Positions 24,701-35,816 of a DNA stretch of 64,000 nt are shown in pieces. This stretch comes from Malania oleifera (Eukaryota; Streptophyta; Magnoliopsida; Santalales; Ximeniaceae): NCBI RefSeq assembly GCF_029873635.1, contig NC_080417.1:29535682-29599681 (forward strand). Direction: 5' to 3'. A program made the translations under genes and the position numbers. The first letter of the stretch is position 1, and each line of letters begins with the position of its first letter. The notes below the pieces were generated by a model that saw nothing but the letters and a program-made list of their open reading frames with translations, ran no database searches and was not told the origin of the DNA.

Positions 24701-25320
24701 TAACAACTTTGATGGTTTGGATAAGACGGGGGAGAGCGAAACAACTTTGATGCTGTGGATAGCGGAATGAGATGGTGGCAAGGGGGTGTTGGCTGGATGT
24801 TGCGTGCATGCTATAATGTTAAGATCATGTATGCTCATGGCGGTTCACCCGAGAGTGTGGAGGCTTTGATTGAAGAGATGAAAGACGAAGGGCTAAATCC
24901 CGATGGTGGAAGAAGCTAAGAATTGAAGGTTTACGATGGATTGGAGACTAATGGGTGCATCCAAATGCTGCAAGTTTTAGGACTTTGATATTTTATTTGT
25001 GCAGAGCAGGGGAATTCGAGGAGGGGGATAAGGTTTTCAAGAACAGCGTGAAGCCGCATAAAATTCCTGATTTTGGAACGTTGAAGCATTTGTTCGAGGG
25101 TTGGTGAAGAAATCGAAAATTAAGGAGGCAAAAGGTTTGACGCGGACAGTGAAAAAGAAGTTCCCCTAACTTCTTGAATGCTTGGAAGAAACTGGAGGAA
25201 GATGTTGGCTTGACTTCTGCTGCTGCTGCTGCTGATGACGACGACGACGACGATGCTCCAGCACCCAGCGAGGCTGCCCTGTTAGTGGTGGTAGAACTGT
25301 TCCCCACAGCGTTAAGTATT
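18797..25320 (+). pseudogene. Decayed PPR gene copy, split by a copia element
   Basis: This is a degenerate copy of the PPR gene at 63417-64000, of the At4g36680/At2g18520 type. Homology begins near 18797 (matching 62846), so the upstream DNA was copied too. About 45 bases that hold the start codon are missing (19386 region against 63412-63460). The coding part stops at 19682 where a copia element intervenes and resumes at 24438. Further damage includes an in-frame TAG at 24682-24684 where the right-hand copy has GAG, small indels, and loss of a middle stretch around 24700-24800. C-terminal family features can still be read near 25160-25200 (NAWKKLEED), followed by an Ala/Asp-rich tail from GCT and GAC runs. 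The 3' part is useful because the intact copy leaves the window before its own end. Similarity to the other copy is about 88-90% by eye. It is non-functional as a PPR protein. Confidence 0.9.
19683..24437 (-). mobile_element. Ty1/copia element inserted in the PPR pseudogene
   Basis: A minus-strand copia element with two LTRs: left about 19690-20030 and right about 24168-24435. They are roughly 80% alike by eye and differ in length, so the insertion is old. Recognisable parts from right to left are gag (24144-23146, with a CCHC zinc knuckle, CQLCDKVGHSTNTC), protease and integrase (about 23130-21540), reverse transcriptase (about 21550-20730) and RNase H (about 20630-20040). It is broken, with well over five breaks across pol. 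The left LTR has GTCGAC-centred palindromes (19921-20005). A clear 5-bp target duplication is not seen; at most AAG is shared at the two junctions. Confidence 0.9.
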
Positions 25321-25549
25321 TAAAGCAGATGAGTTCCTCACTTGGCCCGTGACTGCAAACGATTCAATCCGATTGAATCGTTGTTTGATAAATAGTTTTA
25401 TTTTATTTTTTAAAAAAGTAAAAATTTCTCACTTGGTTTGGCTTTCCTTTTTCCTCAACTCCACCTTTTTAAACACCTTTTTACTTGTGTTTGATAAATA
25501 ACTTTTTTTTAATTTTTAAAAATTAATTTTTATTTAAAAAAAAATTATA
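25321..25549. other. AT-rich spacer after the PPR pseudogene
   Basis: Short AT-rich DNA with poly(T) runs. It ends in TTATA (25545-25549), the left target duplication of the following gypsy solo LTR. No gene. Confidence 0.7.
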
Positions 25550-25592
25550 TGTAGTAATCCAGAAAAAAATATTATTAATTAATAATATAATA

Positions 25593-25622
25593 AGATATAT
25601 ATATATATATACACACACACAT
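25593..25622. repeat. (TA)n(CA)n microsatellite
   Basis: A short TA run followed by CA units near the start of the gypsy LTR. Confidence 0.9.
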
Positions 25623-26607
25623 TAGGTAACTTTCAGAAATACAACCTTTAGGAGATTTTTTTCTTTCTTTCTCTGAGAACCAGTGAGATGCGCCAAGTCT
25701 CCGCTTCCCCCTCTCTCCTCACGTCTTTGTCTCTCTCGTCTCTCTCTTCTCGATTTTCTCAGCCAAACGTATGTCGATCGGAAAACGAAAAATACCCCTG
25801 AATTCCATTCTCCATCACTGACATTTTAATTGGAGTGGATTTGCCATAGGAGCATAGTAGACACCACTCCTGAAGTAAGGTAAACTTTCACTATCTCAAT
25901 TTTTTTTCAAATCTATAACCAAATCGATAATTCGACACCACCACGGGGTCCTAACTTCTATCATTGTCATTTTAATCGAAGCATATTTTTAATTTGGATT
26001 TCCTAAACACCATTCAAAGGTTAGGATAAGGATAGTGGAATTATATCTATTAATTATTTTTAATGTTTAATTAGTATTGAGAGTGTATGGGCTTAGAAAA
26101 TGTTAAAATAATTGTAATTCTGAGGTTGAGTTAATTGAACTAGGAAAATATGATTTCAGGGTTTTGAACTTCGAACGTCGTGGGGTGTGGATTTAGGATT
26201 GTTAGCAGACCTCTCAGTAAGCTAGGTATAGGGAATAAATAATAACAGTCATTTTGGGAAATTTCTAGTTGAGTAAATACATGAAAAATGAGAATAATAT
26301 TTTTCTTATGATTATTATGATACGAATATCAAATTAAATTGTGTGGCATATGATTTATATTGAAAATGTATTTGAAATTGGGTTATGTGATTTGAACTGA
26401 GAATAATGAGACTATGATATATATATATATTGAAATGTTTTATGCAGAAATAAAGATAAGGGGAAACCCAGTTATTTTTTATATACAATATTGTGATGAT
26501 ATGAGATTTGAAATATGGGAAATGATGAAAAATGGAATACATAATTGTTTTATTGAGAACGATGAATTGTGCTATATTAATGTGTATTTTACTAAAAATG
26601 ATGGAAT

Positions 26608-26608
26608 A

Positions 26609-26660
<52 letters not shown>

Positions 26661-26668
26661 GTATGTAT
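26608..26668. repeat. (AT)n(GTAT)n microsatellite
   Basis: About 20 AT units followed by GTAT units, within the gypsy LTR just left of the copia insertion. Confidence 0.95.
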
Positions 26669-26756
26669 GGAAATGTTTTTTATGATAAATGAGGAAATAA
26701 GAAATGTCGATATGTTTTATTGAGAAATGTTGAAATACGTGAAATGGGATATGTAC

Positions 26757-28661
26757 TGTTGGCCTTACGAGATCTAATACTCTATTTTGATGCTAACAAA
26801 CAAGTAGAACTTAACATGCTTCGATTGAGTATTGTATTTTCTCAGGAATCAATGTTGAAAGTACTTATGTAGCATGGATCAAAGTCTGAAGATCATAAGA
26901 ACATGATGATTAAAAAAGATCAACATGAGAGCTCAAAGTTTGAATCAATGAAGAAATATCAAGAGGGTTTAAAGAGATGAAAGCTCAGATAATTTTGAGA
27001 GATCAGAAACTAGCAACAATGAAAGTTCAGAGCAAAGAAGAATTTTTAAGTACTTAGGAAAAGTTTTTGTAAGTACTTTAAGTTTATTTAAATATGAAGT
27101 TTTCATTTTGAAGCTCATTAAGCATAGAGACTTAGGGACCTTAAGATAAAACTTGGAATATGTTTTAAAAGTTAAAACAAATCTATATTCCAAGCAACAA
27201 TGAGAGAGAAATCAAAAATTGACTAGAAAAGAAAAACATTCAGTGGACAGATGACTGGCCAAATTAACAAGGCTTAAAACTTAAACACAGAAGCCTGACA
27301 GACGACTGTCAAGGCTCTGACATATGATTGCCAGTGAAAAGTGAGAAGATTGTGAAGGTTTCACCAGACGACTGTCCACCTTCTATGTTATTGAAAGACT
27401 TAAAATTGTACATGGACAGACGACTGTCACCATATGGACAGACGACTGCCACCTCATATTCTAGTGATAGACGACTGCCACTTAAGGGACAAACGACTGC
27501 CACCTTTCTGCCTATGTTTTTATAGTTATATTAAACGGACAGACGACTGCCAGGATTTCATAATCGTCTGCCTCACGACATTTTTCTGTTTTCCAACGGA
27601 TATAATTTTTGAAATTCAAATATTTGGAAACTCAAATAAGTTTAATATAAGGAAACAACTCTAAGTATTCTTGGGGAATAAGCAAGAAGGTTTTCTACAT
27701 CTATAAATACCCCTAAGACACATTGATTTCTACATCAAGATCATTAAGAAATCATATTCTGCTGTCATACTCTCTCATTCTGAATTTCTGAAAGTGCTTC
27801 AAATTGCTCTCATCCTTAGTCGAAATTAAGAGAAATTTTGCTGAATCTCTCACTGTATCTGATCATTAAGTTGTTGATTCTTTCATTGAAAGATACCTAC
27901 GGTGATAAGTTTCTAAGAGCTTCATTCTGAAATTCATATTCTGAATTTGATGAAGTGCACAAGTGTTTCAAATTCGTATTAATCAGCTTTTTGAGGAGCA
28001 AGTTCTTGTACGTCTTTTTTTTCTATCTTTGTAATAGGATTTGTTGACGATTTGAGTATTGAATCGTTGGACCAAACAAGGGGAGATTGTTTGGAAAAGA
28101 CGGGCTCTAGTCTTACCCAAGGAGTACTTGTAACTGGTTTTGTTCCGGCTGATAAAGGAACGATAATAGTGAATCTTTTGGCGATTTTGCCAAGGGCAAG
28201 GACATAGGCTGTGTTGAAGCCGAACCTCGTAAAAATCATTGTGTTCTTCTTTCTATACTCTACTCTTTAATTTTTTTAAAGATATAATTTGTATGATTGT
28301 TTTAAATTTCAATTCTGAATGTTTGGTTGTTAAATAGACCAGAAGGTAATTCGTTTTGGATAAATCAGCATTGATTGCGGAAACCGAAAGGGACTACGTT
28401 GGTTGATCATCCTTGACCTATTAATCTAAAAGTTTATTTTAAAACTGAATATTGGGAAGAAGAATAATTATGATATAGGGCTTGTACTGAGTACAACAAA
28501 TTTTCACATATATTGTTACATAAATTGAGTGTTTGATCTTGCTATGTTGATTGTGATTGTTTCTAAGATTTACAACTTAAAAGAACCAATCCTAAAGGGA
28601 CTATTTAAAAAAAAAATAAATCCAATTCACCCCCTCTCTTGGGAAGCTATTCCTAATTTCA
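26757..28661 (+). repeat. 5' LTR of the SIRE-like element
   Basis: This 1905-bp LTR runs from TGTTGGCC to TAATTTCA. It holds a cluster of at least eight quasi-palindromic motifs of type GACAGACGACTGTC (27240-27560), then a TATA-like CTATAAATACCCC near 27700-27712. Confidence 0.92.
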
Positions 28662-28717
28662 ATTGGTATTAGAGCCTAGTTTTAGTAATTCCTAACAAGA
28701 AACTATAAAAAGATCAA

Positions 28718-29911
28718 ATGGCAAATATAGGAGTAGCACCCTTTGGTGAAGGCTAATCCTCAACTCGTCCACCAATTTTTTGTGGACATAATTATACGTT
28801 TTGGAAAAAGAGAATGCAAATCTATCTCCAACACATGGATTGGAAAGCATGGGAAGTAGTTATGGATGGAGACCTTATTTCCACTAAAATAGTTGATAGA
28901 AAACAAATTCCAAAAGAAAAAAGGGATATGACCAATTCAGACTATAAAATGCTTCAAATCAATTCAAGCGCTATAAATGCTTTATACTGTGCCTTAGATG
29001 CTAACGAATTTAATAGAGTCATGACATGCAAGACGGCTAAAGAAATATGGGACAAATTAGAAGTGACATATGAAGGAACTATTGATGTTAGTGACAATAA
29101 GATAGACATGTTAACAAGCGAATATGAAACATTCAAGATGAATTCTGATGAAACAATATCAACTATGTACACCAGATTTACTCACATAATAAATTCCTTA
29201 CGTGCCTTAGGAAAAACTTATACTACCTACGAAATGATCAGAAAAATCCTAAGAGGCCTTCCCTCAATATGGGAACCAAAGGCTATAACTATCACTGAAG
29301 GTAGAAACCTTAAGATTAACTCTTTAGATGAACTCATAGGTTCACTTCTTACCTATGAAATGACCTTAAAAGAAAGGAATCCTGAACCAAAACATAAAAG
29401 ATCTATTGCACTAAAAGCGTCTAGCCATAGCTCTAGTGAAGAGGAAAGTGAGACGAGTGACTTAGATCAAGATGAATTAGCATTCATCACTAAGAGACTA
29501 GGTAAGTTCTATAGAAGAAATAGGAGATTTCCTAGGAAGTTCAATAAAAAGAAACCTAAAAAAGGAGAGAGAAGTAGGAAGGAAAATAAAAGTAAGAATG
29601 AACCTCCAATATGTTATCACTGCAAGAAACCAAGGCATATCAAACCAGACTGTCCGTTGCTCAAGAAAGACAAGAAGAAAAAGAAGGAAGCTATGAAAGT
29701 TACGTGGGATGATTCAAGTTCCAGCGAGACAGAAAATGAATCAAGCGGACAAGAGATGGCAAACATATGTTTCATGGCAAATGAAGAAGAGGTAAACTCC
29801 TACTATTCCTTTACAGAATCTTACAATGAGTCGTGTGATGAATCATGTGACAGCATGTCTTCCTATAAGGAATTGCAAGCTAAGTTGTTTTCTTTGCATA
29901 ATAGATTATAA
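28718..29911 (+). mobile_element. gag region of the SIRE-like element
   Basis: The copia-type gag lies just after the leader. The largest open part spans 28814-29911. The signature LQHMDWKAWEVV and a CCHC zinc knuckle CYHCKKPRHIKPDC place it in the SIRE-type group. A lysine- and acid-rich tail follows. Treated as a fossil part. Confidence 0.85.
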
Positions 29912-30479
29912 AAATTTTTAAGACAAATATAACTTTGAAAGATCAAAATAAAAACTATTAAAGCAACTTGAATCATTCAAAATCATTGAAAAAGAAAAAG
30001 ACACTTGTATTAAGAAGTTAGAAGAGGAACTAAATAAAGTAATTCAAGAATTAAGCAAAACTCATAAAGACAGTTTGAATAAAAAAGATTTAGAAGTAAA
30101 TGAACTTAAGATATTAGTAGAGGATAAAGAGAAAATTATATATAACTTTACCAAAGGTAAAGATAATTTTGAAAAGATGATTGGACAACAAGGCTACATG
30201 GAAATAAAGAAGGATAGGATATAATGGTAAGACAAATAAAAAGAATAAGAAATTATACACGGGATACTTTATCAAGGAGGCCACTATGCTAGCACTTCCT
30301 CAAACAACAAACATGAACACACCACTTGTTATATGTGCAAGACTAAAGGTCACGTAATGTTCCACTAAAGAGAAAGTATGTTAAAGTGCAAGGGGAATGG
30401 AAAGTCAATAATGGAACTAACAAGAAAACAAAGAAAATTAAAAGAATTTGGGTTCCAAAGACTAACACAAAAAATCCTC

Positions 30480-33400
30480 CATTGTAGGTATGCTTTAGGA
30501 CAACACCATCAACAGATAAGTGGTACTTGGACAGTGGATGTTCAAGGCACATGACCGGCGATAAGACCAAGTTTACCTCTCTAAGACAAAAGGATGGAGG
30601 ATATGTTACTTTCGGCGACAATGCCAAGGGCAAAATTATTAGCATTGGAAAAATAGGTAAAGAAACTTCTCTCACTATTAACAATGTGTTCTTAGTAGAA
30701 GGATTGAAACACAGTCTTTTAAGCATTAGCCAATTAAGTGACAAAGGGTTTGAAATAACGTTTAAGAAAGAAAAATGCGTTATTCAAAATCCAAAAAACA
30801 ATGAAACCTTATTTATAGCTCATAAGATAAACAATGTCTATTGTATAAATTTTGAGAACTTAGTAAATCAGAATGTAACTTGTTTGGCAACAACGAATGA
30901 AATAAGTTGGCTATGACATAGGAAACTAGGATATGTTAGCGTGGACCTATTATCCAAATTATCAAAGAAAAATCTTGTCAAAGGACTACCTACTACAAAA
31001 TTCATAAAAGATAAGATATGTGATGCATGCCAAAAGGGAAAGCCAGTTAAAACAAGTTTCAAAAAGAAAAAATACATATCTACAAAAAGACCCCTAGAAT
31101 TGCTGCACCTAGACTTATTTGGTTTAACTAGAACCTTAAACCTAGGAGGTAAACAATATGCTTTTGTAATAGTGGATGATTATTCAAGATTCACTTGGGT
31201 ATTATTCCTAACAAACAAAGATGAAGCCTGTGACATGCTTATTACATTATGTAAGAAATTACAAAATGAAAAGGGCTATAATATAACAAACTTTAGGAGT
31301 GATCGAGGTAGGGAATTTAAAAACAAAAATGTTGAAAAATTCTGTAATGAATATGGAATAAACCATAATTTTTCCACACCTAGGACTCCACAACAAAATA
31401 GAGTTGTTGAAATAAAAAATAAAACCCTACAAAAAATGGCAAGAACCATGCTAAACGAAAATGATTTACCTAAGTATTTTTGGGCAAAAGCAGTAAATAC
31501 AGCCTGTTACATAATAAATAGAGTATCCATACGATCTAGTATAGAAAAAACACCATATGAATTATGGAAAGGAAGAAAACCCAATATCTCTTACTTTCAT
31601 GTATTTGGTTGCAAATGTTTTATCCTTAATACTAAAGATGATCTAGGAAAATTTGATACAAAATCTGATGAAGGAACTTTCTTAGGTTACTCATCAAATA
31701 GTAAAACTTATAGGGTTTACAATAAAAGAACTCTTACAATTATTGAATCAATACATATAACATTTAATGAATCAAATGATCATGTTAACAAAATTAAAAT
31801 TGATGAAAGAGAAAATATTTCACATAAAGAAGAAAATATTGAAATGAAAGAAGAAAATAATAATGAAATCTTAAAAGAAAACACAATTGAAAATCTAGAA
31901 CTACCTAAAGAATGGAGATATGCTAAAAGTCACCCAAAAGACCAAATTCTTGGAGAACCGTCAAAAGGAATAACCACTAGAGTCTCATTAAAAAATATTT
32001 GTAATCATTATGCTTTCTTGTCTCAAGATGAATCCAAGAATATAGAAGAAGCCTTAAAAGATGACTCTTGGATCATAGCTATGTAGGAGGAACTAAATCA
32101 ATTTGAAAGAAGTCAAGTATGGAAACTAATACCTAAACCCAAAGATAAGTCAATCATAAGAACTAAATGGGTGTTTAGAAATAAAAAGGATGAAGCTGAG
32201 GTAGTTGTAAGAAATAAAGCTAGACTTGTAGCACAAGGTTACAATCAAGAAGAAGGCATTAGTTATGAAGAAACCTTTGCTCATGTAGCAAGAATGGAAG
32301 CAATAAGGATGCTTCTTGCCTATGTAGCCTATAAAGACTTCAAATTATACCAAATGGATGTAAAAAGTGCATTTCTAAATGGCTATATTAATGAAGAAGT
32401 TTATGTTAAACAACCTCCAGGTTTTGAAGACTTTAAAAATCTAAATCATGTATTTAAGCTAACTAAGGCCCTATATGGATTGAAACAAGCTCCTAGAGCT
32501 TGGTATGATAGGCTAAGCAAATTTCTACTCCAAAATAATTTTTCAAGAGGAAAGATAGATAGCACTTTATTTATAAAAACCAAAGATAATAATATGCTTA
32601 TAGTACAAATTTATGTCGATATTATATTTGGAGCTACTTAGGAAGACTTGTGTAATGAATTTGCTATAACTATGCAGAGAGAGTTTGAAATGAGCATAAT
32701 GGGAGAATTAAATTACTTTGTAGATTTACAAATCAAACAAGCTAAAAATAGAACTTTCATAAATCAAACTAAGTATATTAAAGACATGTTAAAGAAGTTT
32801 GATATGGAAGAAAGTAAACCTATAGGAATTCCCATAAGCACTTCAACTAGTCTAGACAAGGATGAAAACGGGAAACAAGTTGATACCAAGCATTATCGAG
32901 GTATGATAGGAAGCTTACTTTACTTAACATCAAGTAGACCAGATATAATGTTCAGTGTGTGTATGTGTGCTAGGTTCCAATCGGCTCCTAAGGAATCATA
33001 TCAAACAACAGTAAAACGGATCCTTAGATATTTACAAGGCACACTAGATTTAGGGTTATGGTATCCAAAAGGAACTGATTTTGAAATGATGAGTTATTCA
33101 GATGTAGATTATGTAGGATGCAAAATAAATAGAAAAAGCACTAGTGGGACTTGCCACTTTTTAGGACACTCATTAGTTTCATGGTTTTCAAAGAAACAAA
33201 ATTCCGTAGCATTATCTACAGCTGAAGCAGAACACATAGCAGCTGGGAGTTGCTGTGCTTAAATTTTATACATGAATTAACAATTAAGGGACTTCAAAAT
33301 TCAATACCAAACAATTCCCATAAAATGCGATAATACAAGTGCTATAATTATTTCAAAGAATCCGGTATCACATTCAAGAACTAAACATATTGATATACGT

Positions 33401-33520
33401 CATCACTTTTTAAGAGATAATGTAGACAAGAAAGAAAGAGTTCTTGAATTTGTCAATACTCACGCTCAATTAGCTGATATATTTACCAAACCATTAGTTG
33501 AGGATCAATTTGTATTTATT
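30480..33520 (+). mobile_element. pol region of the SIRE-like element
   Basis: Parts in copia order: protease (DSGCSRHMTGD near 30530), integrase zinc-binding and catalytic core (about 30910-32080), reverse transcriptase (about 32100-32900, [10 protein letters not shown]) and RNase H (about 33070-33500). Integrase before reverse transcriptase defines Ty1/copia. The region is broken in several places. Confidence 0.9.
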
Positions 33521-33864
33521 CGATGAGAATTAGACATGTTACATATAAGAGAGGTTAACTAAAAAGGAAGAAGTTCAGTTGGTCAAGGCAGACGATTGCC
33601 AGAAAGCTAGCAGGCTACTGTCTGTGGACAGATGATTGTCCAATTAGTGACAGACGACTGTCTCGCGGCGGGTGGTGTTCCTTTCAATTAAAAACATGAT
33701 TTTTAAACCCTACAGACATCTGTCCAGTCGTCTTCCCTTCTCTAAAACATATTCTCTTCTCTTTCTTCACAGTTCTTTCTTTCCCAAGCTATACACAACG
33801 ATCATCCATCACACACTTACTCCATACATATCTAGGGTTTCTGCATTTCAATTGGTTCATCAAG

Positions 33865-35157
33865 ATGGTTCGTACCAAAACTGTGGGAAAGATGGATAAA
33901 GCCTCCTCGTCTTCTTCAAAGCCTACAAGCAACGATGACATAGAAAAATGGCTGGTCTCTTCACATGCAAAATCATTGTATCAGAATCACATATCTGCAC
34001 TTGAACCAATGTTCTGTAAGATTTTAGACGTCACTTTCTTTGAACAAAATTTTCCTGAAATTATTGCAATGTTCAAAGCTATAGGATGGGACAAGTTCAT
34101 TCTTCATCAAGTGAAAGGGTATTACCCAGATCAAATTAAGATTTTTTATTCTAACTTGGCGAAGAAGGAAGTTGGAATTACTACTAAGATTTATGGTCAA
34201 AAGATTACACTTACCCCACACTCATTACGGAAAATTCTTCACATCAAGCATGGAAATTTTGAGTTTACTCCAATTGAGAAGCAATGGACCATGGAACAAG
34301 GATTTTCACCACAAGAATTTCTGCCTCTTGTGATGAATGATGCACCTGTGTATTTTGGACATCCTCCACCATATAAGCAGCTTAATCTTTAGGCACAAAT
34401 CTTGCATAAGATCATTGCATACAATATACCGAGGTCTGGATCCTTTGATCATGTATCATTTTTTGATTGTTTTATTATGTGGTGCTTACTAAAAGGGAAG
34501 AAATTAGACTTATCCAGTATTATACTGAAGTGGATGGTGACGAAGTTTGAATCTCCTAGAATTGGGCTTCCATACGACGATATTCTTTCCTTAATCTTTG
34601 CTCATTTTCAAGTCCTCTTTCTAGCTTCAAAAATAGAAAAAAGAACCCATTACCATGTTTTCTCATCTAATACAGTGAAACGAATGGGTTACAAAAAGTA
34701 TACTGAGGGTTGGATTTTTCGGGGCAATAGACCGGCAAGACCTGCACATGAAGAAAGGAGTCCAGCTCCTAAAGAAGTTGATATGCCACCTTGGTTTGTT
34801 CCATTTTATCAGAATTATACTAGCTTTAGATCTGAAATGTAAGAAAACTTTGCTTCTTTTCAAGATAAACTCTCAACCATTGATGACAAGTATACTTCGT
34901 TAGATAATCGTATTGCTAAGATAGAGCATCATGTCATTACACATGACATTGATTCAGATAATGACGGTAATGAAAATACTGATGAGGAAGAAGCTAAAAA
35001 TGAAGAAGGTGAAGGAGAAGAGGAAGAAAAAGAAGCAAATGCAGGAGATGATGAAGAAGCAACTGAAGAAGAAGAAGAAGAAGAAGAAGAAGAAGGCTCA
35101 CAACAATCCAAAGGAAAAGGAATTGCTGCAGATAGTGACACTAACTCTGAAACATAG
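33865..35157 (+). mobile_element. Extra ORF region downstream of pol (env-like position)
   Basis: A long coding-like stretch follows pol and is preceded by its own cluster of GACAGACGACTGTC-type motifs (33585-33665). The N-terminal part (MVRTK start) resembles the domain often labelled 'putative plant transposon protein', found in many plant retroelement-derived sequences. The end is strongly acidic (Glu-rich, 34980-35100). SIRE-lineage elements carry an env-like ORF here, but I see no convincing signal peptide or membrane segment. It is not intact as one frame. Confidence 0.6.
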
Positions 35158-35816
35158 ACTTTTGATAATATTTTTGCTATTTTGTATGCTACACATGCTC
35201 AAATTATGAATTTTTTTTTTGTTGAAAAAAGGGGGAGTATGCATAAGCAAAGACTGAGTTTTTTTTTTTTTTTTTAAGCTCTGAAATCCTGAACCTTTGA
35301 AATGCTTTGTTTTCAGTTTAATGTTTTATCAGTTCTAATGTTAATGATAACTCTGAAAACTTTGAAACTTCTGACCTTATGACTTAAAAGAAATTATTGA
35401 GTATGCTAATTGACAGGGGGAGTATAATGATTTATCACTTGTGCATAATCATTAATCAACTGATGTTACTACATTATATCTTAACACAGGTATCACATAT
35501 ACTCAAAATGAAATTTGCTCTTGATCATATTATTTTTTATCAATGTCAAAGGGGGAGAAGTGTTTTGCAAAAATTGAGTTGAACAAAAATTGAGCTTGAA
35601 CATAAGATATATTTACAAGGTTTATTTGTTATTAATTGATATACTTGAACTTAAAGATGAATGATTTTAAAACAAAGAAATGATTGATGAAATTACTATT
35701 GATTCTAATGAAATTACTTTTGATTCTCTTAAGATGAAGCTTATAGAAAGGGGGAGTCTTTTTAAGGCTCACTCAAATTTTTGCTTCTTGTTTGTCATCA
35801 TTAAAAAGGGGGAGAT

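Noticed and set aside
24993-25307. Minus-strand frame with poly-Ser and poly-Ala
   Set aside because: It is the antisense of the decayed PPR copy's C-terminus; the homopolymers come from GCT and GAC runs.
35040-35110. Glu-rich stretch as part of a host acidic protein gene
   Set aside because: It lies inside the SIRE-like element between pol and the 3' LTR, so it belongs to the element.
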